Virus record (IMG/VR): IMGVR_UViG_3300030328_003769
Span: 1 to 42,774 of that record
Length of the DNA stretch: 42,774 bases
Direction: 5' to 3' (one strand)
DNA from: a virus
The notes beneath the pieces were generated by a model. The model had not been told where the DNA came from, searched no databases, and saw only the letters and a list, made by a program, of their open reading frames with translations. This document shows positions 1 through 7,970 of the stretch, in pieces. The translations under genes were made by a program, and so were the position numbers. Each line of letters starts with the position of its first letter. The first letter of the stretch is position 1.

Positions 1-4
1 CCAT
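1..4 (-). CDS. Start of next head gene (probably major capsid protein), cut by window edge
   Basis: The minus strand reads GGAGACTGAT directly before an ATG at 4-2, so a gene starts here and runs out of the window. It follows the scaffold-like gene and the 154-aa head-region gene. In this phage architecture the major capsid protein normally comes next, and none was recognised elsewhere in the window. Only the start codon is visible, so the product is an inference. Confidence 0.5.
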
Positions 5-46
5 ATCAGTCTCCTTTTACTTATTCAGAGACTAAAATCTTACTCA

Positions 47-511
47 TTAAGACTTTTTGCCTCCAAAAGTTACTCTGCTCTGCCTTTCCTGATGGATAGG
101 CATGCTTGGATGCTCGTCTTTATGCAGATCATTTTCAATAGCGTCTGTCTTTTGATTAGTAAGATTTCTGAAATATTCATCTCGGTCCTCTTTCACCTCA
201 ATTGGACAACGCATTAAAGCTAACCCACCGATGCCAATTACACCTTTGTACTTGCCGTCAGCGATAGATGGTAAATCCATTCTATCAGGATATTCATCTG
301 CTTTTACAAACTCATATCCACTTCGTAACCTGCCAATAACATTTTTTTCATCGGCCATGCCACGATACTCAAGTCTTACCCACCTATGGTGAAAACCTTC
401 AGGTGGTTCAGGTGCTTCTAAATTTGACGGAGGGACCCATCCCCTCGGTCGAGCGTCCTTTTCACGGGTTTCTTGTTTGCGTGAGGTAGTTTTTGTTTCT
501 TTAGTACTCAT
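47..511 (-). CDS. Conserved phage head-region protein, 154 aa
   Basis: Soluble, charged protein. Its N-terminus is low-complexity (Lys/Thr/Glu-rich), followed by a Pro-rich stretch around residues 21-40 (PRGWVPPS, then APEPPEG) and an RWVRLEYRG segment. Small proteins with an RPRGWVPPS-like start are common next to the capsid gene in uncultured marine phages; function unknown. It sits between the scaffold-like gene (whose stop directly precedes its ATG at 511) and the probable capsid gene, so a role in head assembly or decoration is plausible. It has no membrane segment or cysteine motif. Confidence 0.75.
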   Translation of the reverse strand: MSTKETKTTSRKQETREKDARPRGWVPPSNLEAPEPPEGFHHRWVRLEYRGMADEKNVIGRLRSGYEFVKADEYPDRMDLPSIADGKYKGVIGIGGLALMRCPIEVKEDRDEYFRNLTNQKTDAIENDLHKDEHPSMPIHQERQSRVTFGGKKS

Positions 512-1417
512 TTAAGCCTCCTTCACGTGTTTTGCGTACTCTTCAAGTGGCACACCAAGTTTTTTTGCGATAGCTACCTGTGAGGGTGTGAGTTTCACAG
601 TGCGGCGTCCAGATTTTGTCGATCTATTTGCAGAAGCAACCGTCTGAACTACACGATTGCCCTTTGTATTATCCCCAAATTTTTGAGGAAAATTGTTACG
701 CATCTCAGCGTCTAAACTCTTATAGTAATCTTCTGACTTTGGGTCAAGTCCTTCTTGTTCAACAAGTCTTTTATGTATACCAAAAGCAGCATAAGTCATT
801 ACTTCATCTTTACCAAACCATTCATTATCTTCAGCCCATTGTTCTGCTCTTGGATCAGGTCTTTTGTATGTTTGCGAAGCAGGAGCTGCTTCTTTTGTTT
901 CTTTCGGAGCATTTTCTCTTTCAAGAAGAAGTTTTTCAGCTTCTTTTAATCTTTGTTGATCAATAGCAATTTGTGCTAATTGTTCTTGTGCCTTTACAAC
1001 AGCGTCATTATCTTTTGATGTTAAAGCTCTTTTAAGATTATCTTTTATAACTTCAGATTGAGTATTAACTCTTTCTTTAAACTCATTTGTATAACCAGTA
1101 TCAAGATCTTTTACTTTTTGTTCAAAATCTTCATTCTTTTTTTTCATTGTTTCTGCAAATTCAATAGCAGCTTGTTCTCTTCTTTCAGCTTCACGCATTT
1201 TTTTTGTTAATTTATCAATACGTTTTTTAACTGAATCAGAATACTGATCTAACTCATTTTCATTTTTTGTTTCTGTAGATTGTTGTTCAACAACAATTTC
1301 TTCTTTTGGCTCTTCCTTTGTTTCGACAGCTTTATCGTCTTTAAGTTCTATTTCTACAGACTCTCCAGACGTATCAATTGGAACCATTTTATCTTGTTCT
1401 GATTGCACTTGTTGCAT
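512..1417 (-). CDS. Scaffold-like head assembly protein, about 301 aa
   Basis: Highly acidic N-terminal half (Glu/Lys/Asp-rich, residues 1-60), then a long predicted coiled coil (about 65-175), a Pro/Ala linker, and a compact C-terminal part around EQWAEDNEWFGKDEVM ending in a basic tail. This layout and position, just before the probable capsid gene, fit a podovirus scaffolding protein that templates procapsid assembly. An upstream in-frame ATG exists at 1429, but GGAGA stands 5-6 bases before the ATG at 1417, so the downstream start is preferred. Scaffold function is inferred from composition and synteny, not from a catalytic motif. Confidence 0.7.
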   Translation of the reverse strand: MQQVQSEQDKMVPIDTSGESVEIELKDDKAVETKEEPKEEIVVEQQSTETKNENELDQYSDSVKKRIDKLTKKMREAERREQAAIEFAETMKKKNEDFEQKVKDLDTGYTNEFKERVNTQSEVIKDNLKRALTSKDNDAVVKAQEQLAQIAIDQQRLKEAEKLLLERENAPKETKEAAPASQTYKRPDPRAEQWAEDNEWFGKDEVMTYAAFGIHKRLVEQEGLDPKSEDYYKSLDAEMRNNFPQKFGDNTKGNRVVQTVASANRSTKSGRRTVKLTPSQVAIAKKLGVPLEEYAKHVKEA

Positions 1418-1431
1418 AGACTTCTCCATGT

Positions 1432-1851
1432 TTATAATATGTTAGCGGGTAAAATGTCTCTAGGATCATCTACCGTCCCGATTATTTCATCGTCGTTTAC
1501 GATTCTTAACTCACCGCCATCAATCTTAATACGAGATCCTGCATAACGAGTTATTATCACCCAATCATCTTGTTTACACCAAGGACCATCAGGAAATCTT
1601 TTTTCATCTTTATAGGCACTAGGACCTACTTTTAAAACTTTACAAATATTTGTTGTAATTTGTGATTCTTCAATTGTTTCATCTGTTAAATGAATACCAC
1701 CTTTTGTTTTACCCTGTAATTTAAGAGGAAATAAAACTACTCTAAATCCAGTTGGAGTTGGTACTTTTTCTAATTCGTTCTTCTTTTTTTCAACACTTTT
1801 GCCGTCCCATACATGTTTTGGCATTATTATCTTACTTGCTGTTTTAGTCAT
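1432..1851 (-). CDS. GroES-like co-chaperonin (functional analogue of T4 gp31)
   Basis: 139 aa, somewhat longer than bacterial GroES (about 97 aa). A Cpn10-type beta-barrel core starts near residue 34 (GFRVVLFPL). A mobile-loop-like glycine segment follows (KTKGGIHLTDET, about 48-59), then the KVGPSAY-like strand, which carries an insertion, and the strand around DDWVIITRYAG. GroES caps GroEL so that substrates fold inside the cavity; phages such as T4 encode a substitute so that their large capsid protein fits. No GroEL is present, so it would work with host GroEL. Its place one gene before the scaffold supports a role in capsid-protein folding. Its ATG overlaps the upstream stop. Confidence 0.85.
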   Translation of the reverse strand: MTKTASKIIMPKHVWDGKSVEKKKNELEKVPTPTGFRVVLFPLKLQGKTKGGIHLTDETIEESQITTNICKVLKVGPSAYKDEKRFPDGPWCKQDDWVIITRYAGSRIKIDGGELRIVNDDEIIGTVDDPRDILPANIL

Positions 1852-2041
1852 CTTCTAGCTCCTGTTTTTTCAGCAGGTCCGTGAGTTCCTGTTCTTCTTG
1901 TTTAAGTGCGTCGAGTTTACCTGTTAGATATCTGTAATCGTCCCAACTCTTACACAGTCCACCTAATATAGACTCTTCAACTTGCTTTTGTCTACTAATT
2001 AATTGATTTTTGTAATAAGTAAAAAAATTTTCTATTCGCAT
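1844..2041 (-). CDS. Small coiled-coil protein, 65 aa
   Basis: Charged helical protein with a heptad-like C-terminal half (LDALKQEEQELTDLLKK). No membrane segment and no recognised family. It overlaps the lysozyme 3' end upstream and the co-chaperonin start downstream, so it is translated within the lysis-head operon. Length and position would fit a small virion chaperone or lysis accessory protein, but neither can be shown. Confidence 0.6.
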   Translation of the reverse strand: MRIENFFTYYKNQLISRQKQVEESILGGLCKSWDDYRYLTGKLDALKQEEQELTDLLKKQELEDD

Positions 2042-2472
2042 GATTTCATTTGATCCGATAATTTTTTACAGCGATTTGGAGTTTGACGATTCCATTTCGA
2101 ATCTAACATCTCTAAACTCGCACCCTCAAAATTTCGGTCCTGCAGGCATTTCCACATATTACGGAACTTGGACACGCCTGTAGGCCCAAGCTGATATACC
2201 ATTTCTGTAATGGTATGTTGTGCAGTCGTTGGTAAATCAGAAACACCATTATTTTCCATAAGTGCTCTAGCCTTACCAATCGCATTATTTAAATCTTTAT
2301 CAAATACTTCTTGTAATTCTTCTTTTGTATAAGTTTTACCTTCTTCAAAACTATCTTCAGGAGTAACTTTATGACCCCAGCCAATTGTAGCGAATCCTTC
2401 CGTGTCCATGTAGACGTGGTCTTTAAACCCCTCGGATAATTTTACTGAACCAGCTAATTCGTCGTATGTCAC
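2032..2472 (-). CDS. Endolysin, T4-type lysozyme (glycoside hydrolase family 24)
   Basis: Cleaves the beta-1,4 link between N-acetylmuramic acid and N-acetylglucosamine in peptidoglycan to release progeny. The 146-aa length is normal for the family. The catalytic triad is visible: Glu14 (LSEGF), Asp23 (YMDTEG) and Thr29 (ATIGWGH), with the same spacing as Glu11/Asp20/Thr26 of T4 lysozyme. No signal peptide or signal-anchor is seen, so export should depend on the holin next door. The GTG start at 2472 overlaps the holin stop (GTGA), implying translational coupling. Confidence 0.93.
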   Translation of the reverse strand: MTYDELAGSVKLSEGFKDHVYMDTEGFATIGWGHKVTPEDSFEEGKTYTKEELQEVFDKDLNNAIGKARALMENNGVSDLPTTAQHTITEMVYQLGPTGVSKFRNMWKCLQDRNFEGASLEMLDSKWNRQTPNRCKKLSDQMKSCE

Positions 2473-2882
2473 TTAGCGATACCCTTTGCCTTCTCGAAAC
2501 TTCTCATGCCGGCAACTCCGAGCATTGAAGTGACAATTGCTAGTAAGGGCCCAGTTTCTATAGCAGGCGGTACAATATCCATACCTGAAAATTTTGCATA
2601 CCACTCAATACATGGTGATAATATAAAAGCAAAAAATAAGGCAAGCGCTCCGCACCATCCTATTGCAGGTCGCCAGCCAGCAACGAATACGCTGCGATGG
2701 CTGGCTTCCTTTGCATTAACATCTAATTGTTTTTCTGCAAGCTTTTGTTGTAAGCGTTGCATTAAAATCTTTTTATCTAATTTCTCTTCCTCACTTGTAT
2801 GAAGTTCATCGACAACTTTTGAAATGGTTGCTAAGGCTCCACCTTTTCCACCACCAAGTAAGCCACCGATAAGATTAAGCAC
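2469..2882 (-). CDS. Holin of the GTA three-transmembrane family
   Basis: Forms the inner-membrane lesion that lets the endolysin reach the wall. 137 aa: a glycine-rich N-terminal hydrophobic segment (about 1-20), an amphipathic charged helix (25-65), the signature FVAGWRPAIGW near 67-77, and two hydrophobic stretches (about 77-92 and 108-125). The RPAIGW motif is typical of the holin family first described for gene-transfer agents (PF11351-like). The GTG start shares one base with the upstream stop, and the gene is followed by the lysozyme. Confidence 0.85.
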   Translation of the reverse strand: MLNLIGGLLGGGKGGALATISKVVDELHTSEEEKLDKKILMQRLQQKLAEKQLDVNAKEASHRSVFVAGWRPAIGWCGALALFFAFILSPCIEWYAKFSGMDIVPPAIETGPLLAIVTSMLGVAGMRSFEKAKGIAK

Positions 2883-3016
2883 TATGCTGCTCCGCCTGTC
2901 ATCCAGCTAATTATCCAGAGAACAACGATCGCTACAATAGCGGCTTTTATCCAGTCCTTCATCTGCCAATCCGACCACTCTTTAATATGTGACCATAGAT
3001 CTTTTAATAGGTTCAT
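2882..3016 (-). CDS. Small single-span membrane protein, 44 aa
   Basis: Found by hand translation. A perfect GGAGG stands 5 bases before the ATG at 3016. The protein has an amphipathic, Trp-rich N-terminus (W9, W14, W17, W22) and one transmembrane helix (about residues 24-40, AAIVAIVVLWIISW). The stop TAG overlaps the GTG of the holin. Position in front of holin and endolysin suggests a lysis accessory such as a pinholin or antiholin. That role is inference. Confidence 0.75.
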   Translation of the reverse strand: MNLLKDLWSHIKEWSDWQMKDWIKAAIVAIVVLWIISWMTGGAA

Positions 3017-3047
3017 AAAACCTCCTTTGTTAAAGTAGCGAAGTATA

Positions 3048-3233
3048 CTATTTTATACCTTTAAAAGCTACTTTTTTAATTTGCATTCTACTTGTTTGAC
3101 CCTGTGGTCCAGTTCCTTTGTTATCTTTTACAACAAAAGGAGAAATACTTATTTCAGCAGTTGAAGCTGTGCCTCTGTTTGGAAAAGGATTTTTTTGAGG
3201 AACTTCCGTCATTTTTGCATTTTTAAATTTCAT
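3048..3233 (-). CDS. Small phage protein, 61 aa, probable virion component
   Basis: Lys-rich, with a central PFVVKDNKGTGPQGQ segment and a basic C-terminus; no membrane segment. Its start overlaps the stop of the 130-aa gene upstream, so it belongs to the late operon. No family recognised; a minor structural or head-completion role is only suggested by position. Confidence 0.6.
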   Translation of the reverse strand: MKFKNAKMTEVPQKNPFPNRGTASTAEISISPFVVKDNKGTGPQGQTSRMQIKKVAFKGIK

Positions 3234-3625
3234 TAATAACCTCTCTTTGCAATACCAAAACCTTTTTTGGCAATTCTTGTTCTAGATGATTTCTTTTTAA
3301 CAATACCACCTTTTGCTAAATTAGCTGTTTTTATTCTTTTACCATCATCACTTACTATTGATGCTCCTGCGGGTCCTATTGATCTTTTTGTTTCTTTTTT
3401 TGAAGAAGTTTTAACTTCAGTAACTTTACCATCTATAACTTTATAAGTTTTGTCACCTACCTTAATCATTTCTTCTTCTTCTTTATTTACATTACCAGGA
3501 AGCGTTTTTTGTATCATTTCACCATCTTCATTTCTGAAAATTGCTATTAATTTGTCCCCAACTGTTTGAACTTTAATAGCCTCTGCTGTTTTTGGTAAAC
3601 TTATTTTTTTTGTGTCGATTCCCAT
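3233..3625 (-). CDS. Late-operon protein with basic C-terminal tail, 130 aa
   Basis: The N-terminal two thirds alternate short beta-like segments (KVQTVGDKLIAIFRNEDGEM; KVGDKTYKVIDGKVTEV), suggesting a small beta fold. The last 50 residues are very basic and contain NLAKGGIVKKKSSRTR. The AKGGIV motif recurs in other proteins of this operon. A nucleic-acid-binding or internal capsid role would fit the tail but is unproven. Confidence 0.65.
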   Translation of the reverse strand: MGIDTKKISLPKTAEAIKVQTVGDKLIAIFRNEDGEMIQKTLPGNVNKEEEEMIKVGDKTYKVIDGKVTEVKTSSKKETKRSIGPAGASIVSDDGKRIKTANLAKGGIVKKKSSRTRIAKKGFGIAKRGY

Positions 3626-3627
3626 GG

Positions 3628-3876
3628 CTAATGTATAGTAGGTTTTATAAGATTTAGCAAGTCTCTTCCATTATGATCCATAATTTTTTGAAATTCTATG
3701 TCGGATAAATTATTATGATACAATATTTTAGCTACAGCCATCATGGACCCCGCTAAAAGTATCTGATCTTCTTGATTTTTAGTAGTTTGATCACAAAATG
3801 CTAATAAATTATCAAAAAACTCCTGTAATCTTTCGGTTGCAGTATTCATGTTGTTAATATTAGACACAATCATCAC
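3628..3876 (-). CDS. Small helical phage protein, 82 aa
   Basis: Mostly alpha-helical, with a hydrophobic patch around ILLAGSMMAVAKILY but not long enough for a confident membrane call. A GTG at 3876 and an ATG at 3873 are both possible starts, and neither has a strong Shine-Dalgarno sequence. It lies between two small basic late-operon proteins. Function unknown. Confidence 0.6.
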   Translation of the reverse strand: MMIVSNINNMNTATERLQEFFDNLLAFCDQTTKNQEDQILLAGSMMAVAKILYHNNLSDIEFQKIMDHNGRDLLNLIKPTIH

Positions 3877-3884
3877 TTTTACAA

Positions 3885-4076
3885 CTAAGTTTTACGTTTT
3901 TTAGACTTCTTAGACGCAGAACCACCTTTTTTAAAACCTTGTAACGATGCATATTTAGAAGGTTGCACTCCTGCCTTAATTAATTGTGCTATTCTTTTTG
4001 GATCAATAGATTGTTTTTTCTTTAACATCTGTTTTCGGAGCCTTCTAATCTCTGCTGCTGATAATCCTGTTGCCAT
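3885..4076 (-). CDS. Small basic protein, 63 aa, late operon
   Basis: Strongly basic (RRLRKQMLKKKQ near the N-terminus; KKSKKRKT at the C-terminus) with GFKKGGSAS near residue 50. It starts one base inside the portal stop, so it is co-translated with portal. Size and charge fit a DNA-binding or internal head protein; no family recognised. Confidence 0.65.
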   Translation of the reverse strand: MATGLSAAEIRRLRKQMLKKKQSIDPKRIAQLIKAGVQPSKYASLQGFKKGGSASKKSKKRKT

Positions 4077-6451
4077 TAGTTACCTCTTTGTTTTGCTAAA
4101 TTAACATTTGCTCTTAATTGAGCAATATCTTCTTGTGATTGTATTTTTTCTCTAGCAATTTTTTCTTGTTCATCAATTTTTTCTTTATCTAATTCAAAAC
4201 GTTGTTGATCATCAAAAGCTCTTCTTTGTATTTCTGACTCTTGAATGTCTAAATCACGTTTTTTAAGCTCAAGTAATGGATCAGCTTGATTAGCTTCTAG
4301 ATATTCTTGTTCTTCTGCTACCATTTCCTCTGTTTTCTTAGCAATAAGAGCAGAAATTTCTTTTTCATTCTGCATTTGAAACTGTTGCATGAGCTCTGGC
4401 GGTACTTGTCCACCAAACTTCATCGCTTGTTCTTGTATTAATGGTGCATTTTTCGCTTCAATCTCTTCTCTTGATTGTTGTGAAATATGATCAGACACAT
4501 GACTTTGTAAAATTAATAATATCTGAGGATTATTTTTTACTAAATATGAAGACATAAAGGCACGATGTGCATTAATGTGTTGTTCATGATCCTGTCCTGG
4601 AAAGACTTGAAAAGGAATTCCTTTAAGTGCGTTTGAATTTTCTTTTCCAGGGTCCAAAGGAGCGGGAGCTGGTGGAGGAGGAAGTATTGCTTCTATACCA
4701 TCTACACCTAAAGCCATGTACATTCTTCTATAAGCTTCATAAATGTTATGTATTTCTGGATTACTTTGAGCTAATTGTAATTGTGTTTGTGCCAACGATA
4801 TGCGTTGCGTCATAGAAAAAATATTTGGATCACTTACAGGTATGACGTCAATACGATCGTCGAAATCTGCTAATTTAATTTGTCTATCTCCACCACGTAC
4901 AGAGTACGGATATGCTGGAGGTAAGTATTCAGCAAACACTCTTGCTAATATTTTAAACTCGATATGTTGTGCATAATGCAATCTTTTATGTATACTTGAC
5001 ATGACCCGTGAACCACGTTCCAATAATGCCATTGTAGTACCAACTGGATTGGCTTGTGAACCATCTCCAATTTTTTGATCAGCAATAGAAGCGAACTCTC
5101 TACCACTTTGCACGACAAATCCTAATAGTTGATATAATACTTGATCAGGACCCTTATATGGTAGTGGCATTAAGCCATCACGAATTGCACCGCCTGGTGC
5201 GTCTACGTCTCTAAATTCTCCTGGCTGTATTGGTGAATCATCATCCCTGATTCTAAGACCACGGGCCTTGAACCCTGCTGGTAAGTTTGACAATGTTCCC
5301 GCATCAATAAGTTGACGGAGCGCTGAAGTGGCCGTTCTTGATAAACCCCCAAGCATATGGATAAGACCAAAACCATAAAAACCAAGACCAGGTAAAAACT
5401 TAAAGTGTACGAAGTAAGGTATCTTTTGTTTTGTTGGATCGTTTGGTTTGTAGTTTCTGTAGATAGATAATACTTCGCCTGAGTTTTGATCAACTGTGAT
5501 AATATAAGGAAGTTTGATTCCAGTTTGTTCTCCGTCTTTGCCTAAATCTTCGAAGCCTTCTATATCGCATTCAGCATGAAACTCTATTAGATTAAAATCA
5601 TACTCCTCATCTGTTTTTTGCACACCTTCAAGTTTATCCATTTTTTCTTGAATAGGATTATCTTCAGAGATAGCTGGGTTTAAATCTATGTCTCGATAAA
5701 AACCAGATACTTGTTTTTTACGTAAATCATTTTCTGACATTTTTAAAACATGTGCAATACGTTCTGCTGACATCAAGTCACTAGCGTTGTAAGGAACAAC
5801 TAAATCTTCACTAGGAATAAATTTTGCAACAGCTCTATTTTTCTGTCCGTCATAATAAACTTTTTTAAATGCTGAACCTGCAAGAGGTAAATGAAAAAGT
5901 AATTGATCCATCTCAGGATCATACTCTTGCATCACATTTGTAATTTGGTAATTCATAAAATCTTTGACACGCTCTGCTTGAGCTTCTTTGTCCATTGTAA
6001 CTTCACCAACAATACTTACATCGACAGGTCCTTTTGCTGGTAACATTTCTCTATAAGCATGTGCTTGAAACTGTGTAACTGATTCGGCTAATAATGGATG
6101 AGTAACACCACTTGCTCCTTGAAAGGGTTGTGATCTTTCATCATATTTAAAACCTAGTAAATCTAATCCTTTTGAAAAACCTTCTTCCCAATCTTTTCGT
6201 GAACTTTTATCATCTTCAAATTCACCTAATAATTTATTTGAAATTCTCATTAATTCATCATCACTGACAACTTCTGCTAAGTTTGCATAAAAATCAGTAG
6301 AGGGTGCTTGTAGTGGTGGGTTAATTAAAGCTCCACCATCTTCCGTCATTTCAATATTTATTTCTTCAGATTCTCCAGGTGCATCAACTATAACTTCTTC
6401 TTGAGCTTTTATCTCTGCATTTTCTGGTTGTATTTTTTTATCTATAGCCAT
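4076..6451 (-). CDS. Portal protein, P22-like, 791 aa
   Basis: The portal forms the dodecameric ring at one capsid vertex through which DNA is packaged and ejected. Its length is close to that of the P22-type portal. Recognisable stretches are the N-terminal arm ending in DWEEGFSKGLDLLGFKYDE (about 84-103), the PFQGASGVTHPLLAE motif, the central LPYIITVDQNSGEVLSIYRNY beta region, and a long charged Gln/Glu-rich C-terminal coil (about 690-791). It lies two genes after TerL in the usual late order. Two arrays of the CNNG heptad repeat lie inside the gene near 4997-5024 and 5257-5277. Confidence 0.93.
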   Translation of the reverse strand: MAIDKKIQPENAEIKAQEEVIVDAPGESEEINIEMTEDGGALINPPLQAPSTDFYANLAEVVSDDELMRISNKLLGEFEDDKSSRKDWEEGFSKGLDLLGFKYDERSQPFQGASGVTHPLLAESVTQFQAHAYREMLPAKGPVDVSIVGEVTMDKEAQAERVKDFMNYQITNVMQEYDPEMDQLLFHLPLAGSAFKKVYYDGQKNRAVAKFIPSEDLVVPYNASDLMSAERIAHVLKMSENDLRKKQVSGFYRDIDLNPAISEDNPIQEKMDKLEGVQKTDEEYDFNLIEFHAECDIEGFEDLGKDGEQTGIKLPYIITVDQNSGEVLSIYRNYKPNDPTKQKIPYFVHFKFLPGLGFYGFGLIHMLGGLSRTATSALRQLIDAGTLSNLPAGFKARGLRIRDDDSPIQPGEFRDVDAPGGAIRDGLMPLPYKGPDQVLYQLLGFVVQSGREFASIADQKIGDGSQANPVGTTMALLERGSRVMSSIHKRLHYAQHIEFKILARVFAEYLPPAYPYSVRGGDRQIKLADFDDRIDVIPVSDPNIFSMTQRISLAQTQLQLAQSNPEIHNIYEAYRRMYMALGVDGIEAILPPPPAPAPLDPGKENSNALKGIPFQVFPGQDHEQHINAHRAFMSSYLVKNNPQILLILQSHVSDHISQQSREEIEAKNAPLIQEQAMKFGGQVPPELMQQFQMQNEKEISALIAKKTEEMVAEEQEYLEANQADPLLELKKRDLDIQESEIQRRAFDDQQRFELDKEKIDEQEKIAREKIQSQEDIAQLRANVNLAKQRGN

Positions 6452-6479
6452 AACTTCCTTTTATTGTAATTTAGTCAAA

Positions 6480-7970
6480 TTATCTACTTAATTTATTCAT
6501 GCCTCTAGTAATGAAATCTTTTGTGCTTTCAAAAATTTCTTTAGCAGTAAGATTTCCATCAGTAGATTTAGCTTTTTCAAGAGCAGAGCCTTGCACCATA
6601 TTGATGCCATCAATAAGAAGATTTATATTGTCTTCTGAGCTTCCTCCAAAGTTTACTTCTTTGTCTCCTATTGATTTTGCTTTTGCAAGATCTAAGGCTA
6701 ATCGTATTACTTGACTGTCATCTAAAGGACCACCCTGTTTTTTATACATATCCGTGAGTACCTTTTCTATTAACATTAAATTTTCAGTAGAAATTTCTTC
6801 TGGGGTTGTAGCATATCGGGGATCTGGCGTATCTACAGGGCCACCCCTTCTAAAAAACTGAGGTTCCATATCTTGTCCAAACAAATTAGCGAAGGCAGGA
6901 TTTTGACTTAACATCTTTTGAAATTCTGGATCCATTACGATACTTTCAGCAAGGAAAGTCATTGGACCACCAGCCATAAATAATCTTCCTGTCTTAACTC
7001 CTTTTGCTATTTGTTTTAATATTTCCTTAGCCTTATCAGGAGCACTTTTAAAAAGTTTATCAACTTGTGCTAAAGCAAAATCTAAATTTAATTGTTGTGC
7101 TTTGTTAAGTGTTTTTCTACCAATCTCTTGTATCTTTGAATAAACTTGTGATTGTATTTTTGGTTTTGTTACACCTGTAGCTGATGTTTTGGTTTTAAAT
7201 ACATAATCAAAGTTCTCATCAAGATATTTATTTTGAAAAGCCATTTTAATAGCAGGTTCACCTTTTTTATTTAAAGTTAAAACATTTTTATATTTTGATT
7301 TGATTGTATATTTTTTTGATTTTGGATTATATGATGCTCCCTTTTTCATAATATCTTCCATAATATTTGTTTTATATCCAGATAAGTATCCAGTTTTTTG
7401 AATTGCGGCTAACTGATCTTTATCTAAACCTTTAAGTGCCGTGGTCCGATATTTTTTCATCGCTTTATTAAAACCATCGAAGTCGTCTAGATAATCATTT
7501 ATATCAGGAACATTTCCAATTTTAGCAATTTGTGCTTTTGTTATTCCTGCTTTTTCAAAAACTTCGTAAGTTTCTGGTCCCATTTTTCTCGTAACATTAG
7601 AACCTTTTAAAACGTTTGATGTTTTTGTTGTTTCTCTTTCCACTACTACGTCTTTAGGTTCATTTAAAGATTGTATTACATCAGTCATTGTTTCAGTAGC
7701 CGAGGCTAGCTTTGGTTTGTTCTTTAAGTTTGCTACAAGTTGCCCTAATAACGCATCACCGCCCTTGTTCATCTGAACAATACCACCATCTTTTTTAGCG
7801 ATAGTTGGTCCAACACCAAAATCTTTTAATAGCTTTAAAACGTCTGAGTCCTTTAAATCTGATATTGTTTGAATAGTCGAGGGATGTAGATCTTTAGCAT
7901 TAAAGTATCCTTTATCAATCATCTTATCTAACAATAATTGTTTCAACGGATTTTTAAAATCATCTGCCAT
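6480..7970 (-). CDS. Probable virion protein between TerL and portal, 496 aa
   Basis: Lys-rich, predicted mainly helical. Several short Gly-Gly motifs occur: KKDGGIVQMNKGG near 59-71, MAGGPM in the middle, RRGGPVD and KKQGGPLDD in the C-terminal third. No enzymatic motif and no clear transmembrane helix. The start overlaps the TerL stop (TAATG). Genes at this place encode head-completion or internal proteins in related marine phages, but I recognise no named family. Confidence 0.75.
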   Translation of the reverse strand: MADDFKNPLKQLLLDKMIDKGYFNAKDLHPSTIQTISDLKDSDVLKLLKDFGVGPTIAKKDGGIVQMNKGGDALLGQLVANLKNKPKLASATETMTDVIQSLNEPKDVVVERETTKTSNVLKGSNVTRKMGPETYEVFEKAGITKAQIAKIGNVPDINDYLDDFDGFNKAMKKYRTTALKGLDKDQLAAIQKTGYLSGYKTNIMEDIMKKGASYNPKSKKYTIKSKYKNVLTLNKKGEPAIKMAFQNKYLDENFDYVFKTKTSATGVTKPKIQSQVYSKIQEIGRKTLNKAQQLNLDFALAQVDKLFKSAPDKAKEILKQIAKGVKTGRLFMAGGPMTFLAESIVMDPEFQKMLSQNPAFANLFGQDMEPQFFRRGGPVDTPDPRYATTPEEISTENLMLIEKVLTDMYKKQGGPLDDSQVIRLALDLAKAKSIGDKEVNFGGSSEDNINLLIDGINMVQGSALEKAKSTDGNLTAKEIFESTKDFITRGMNKLSR

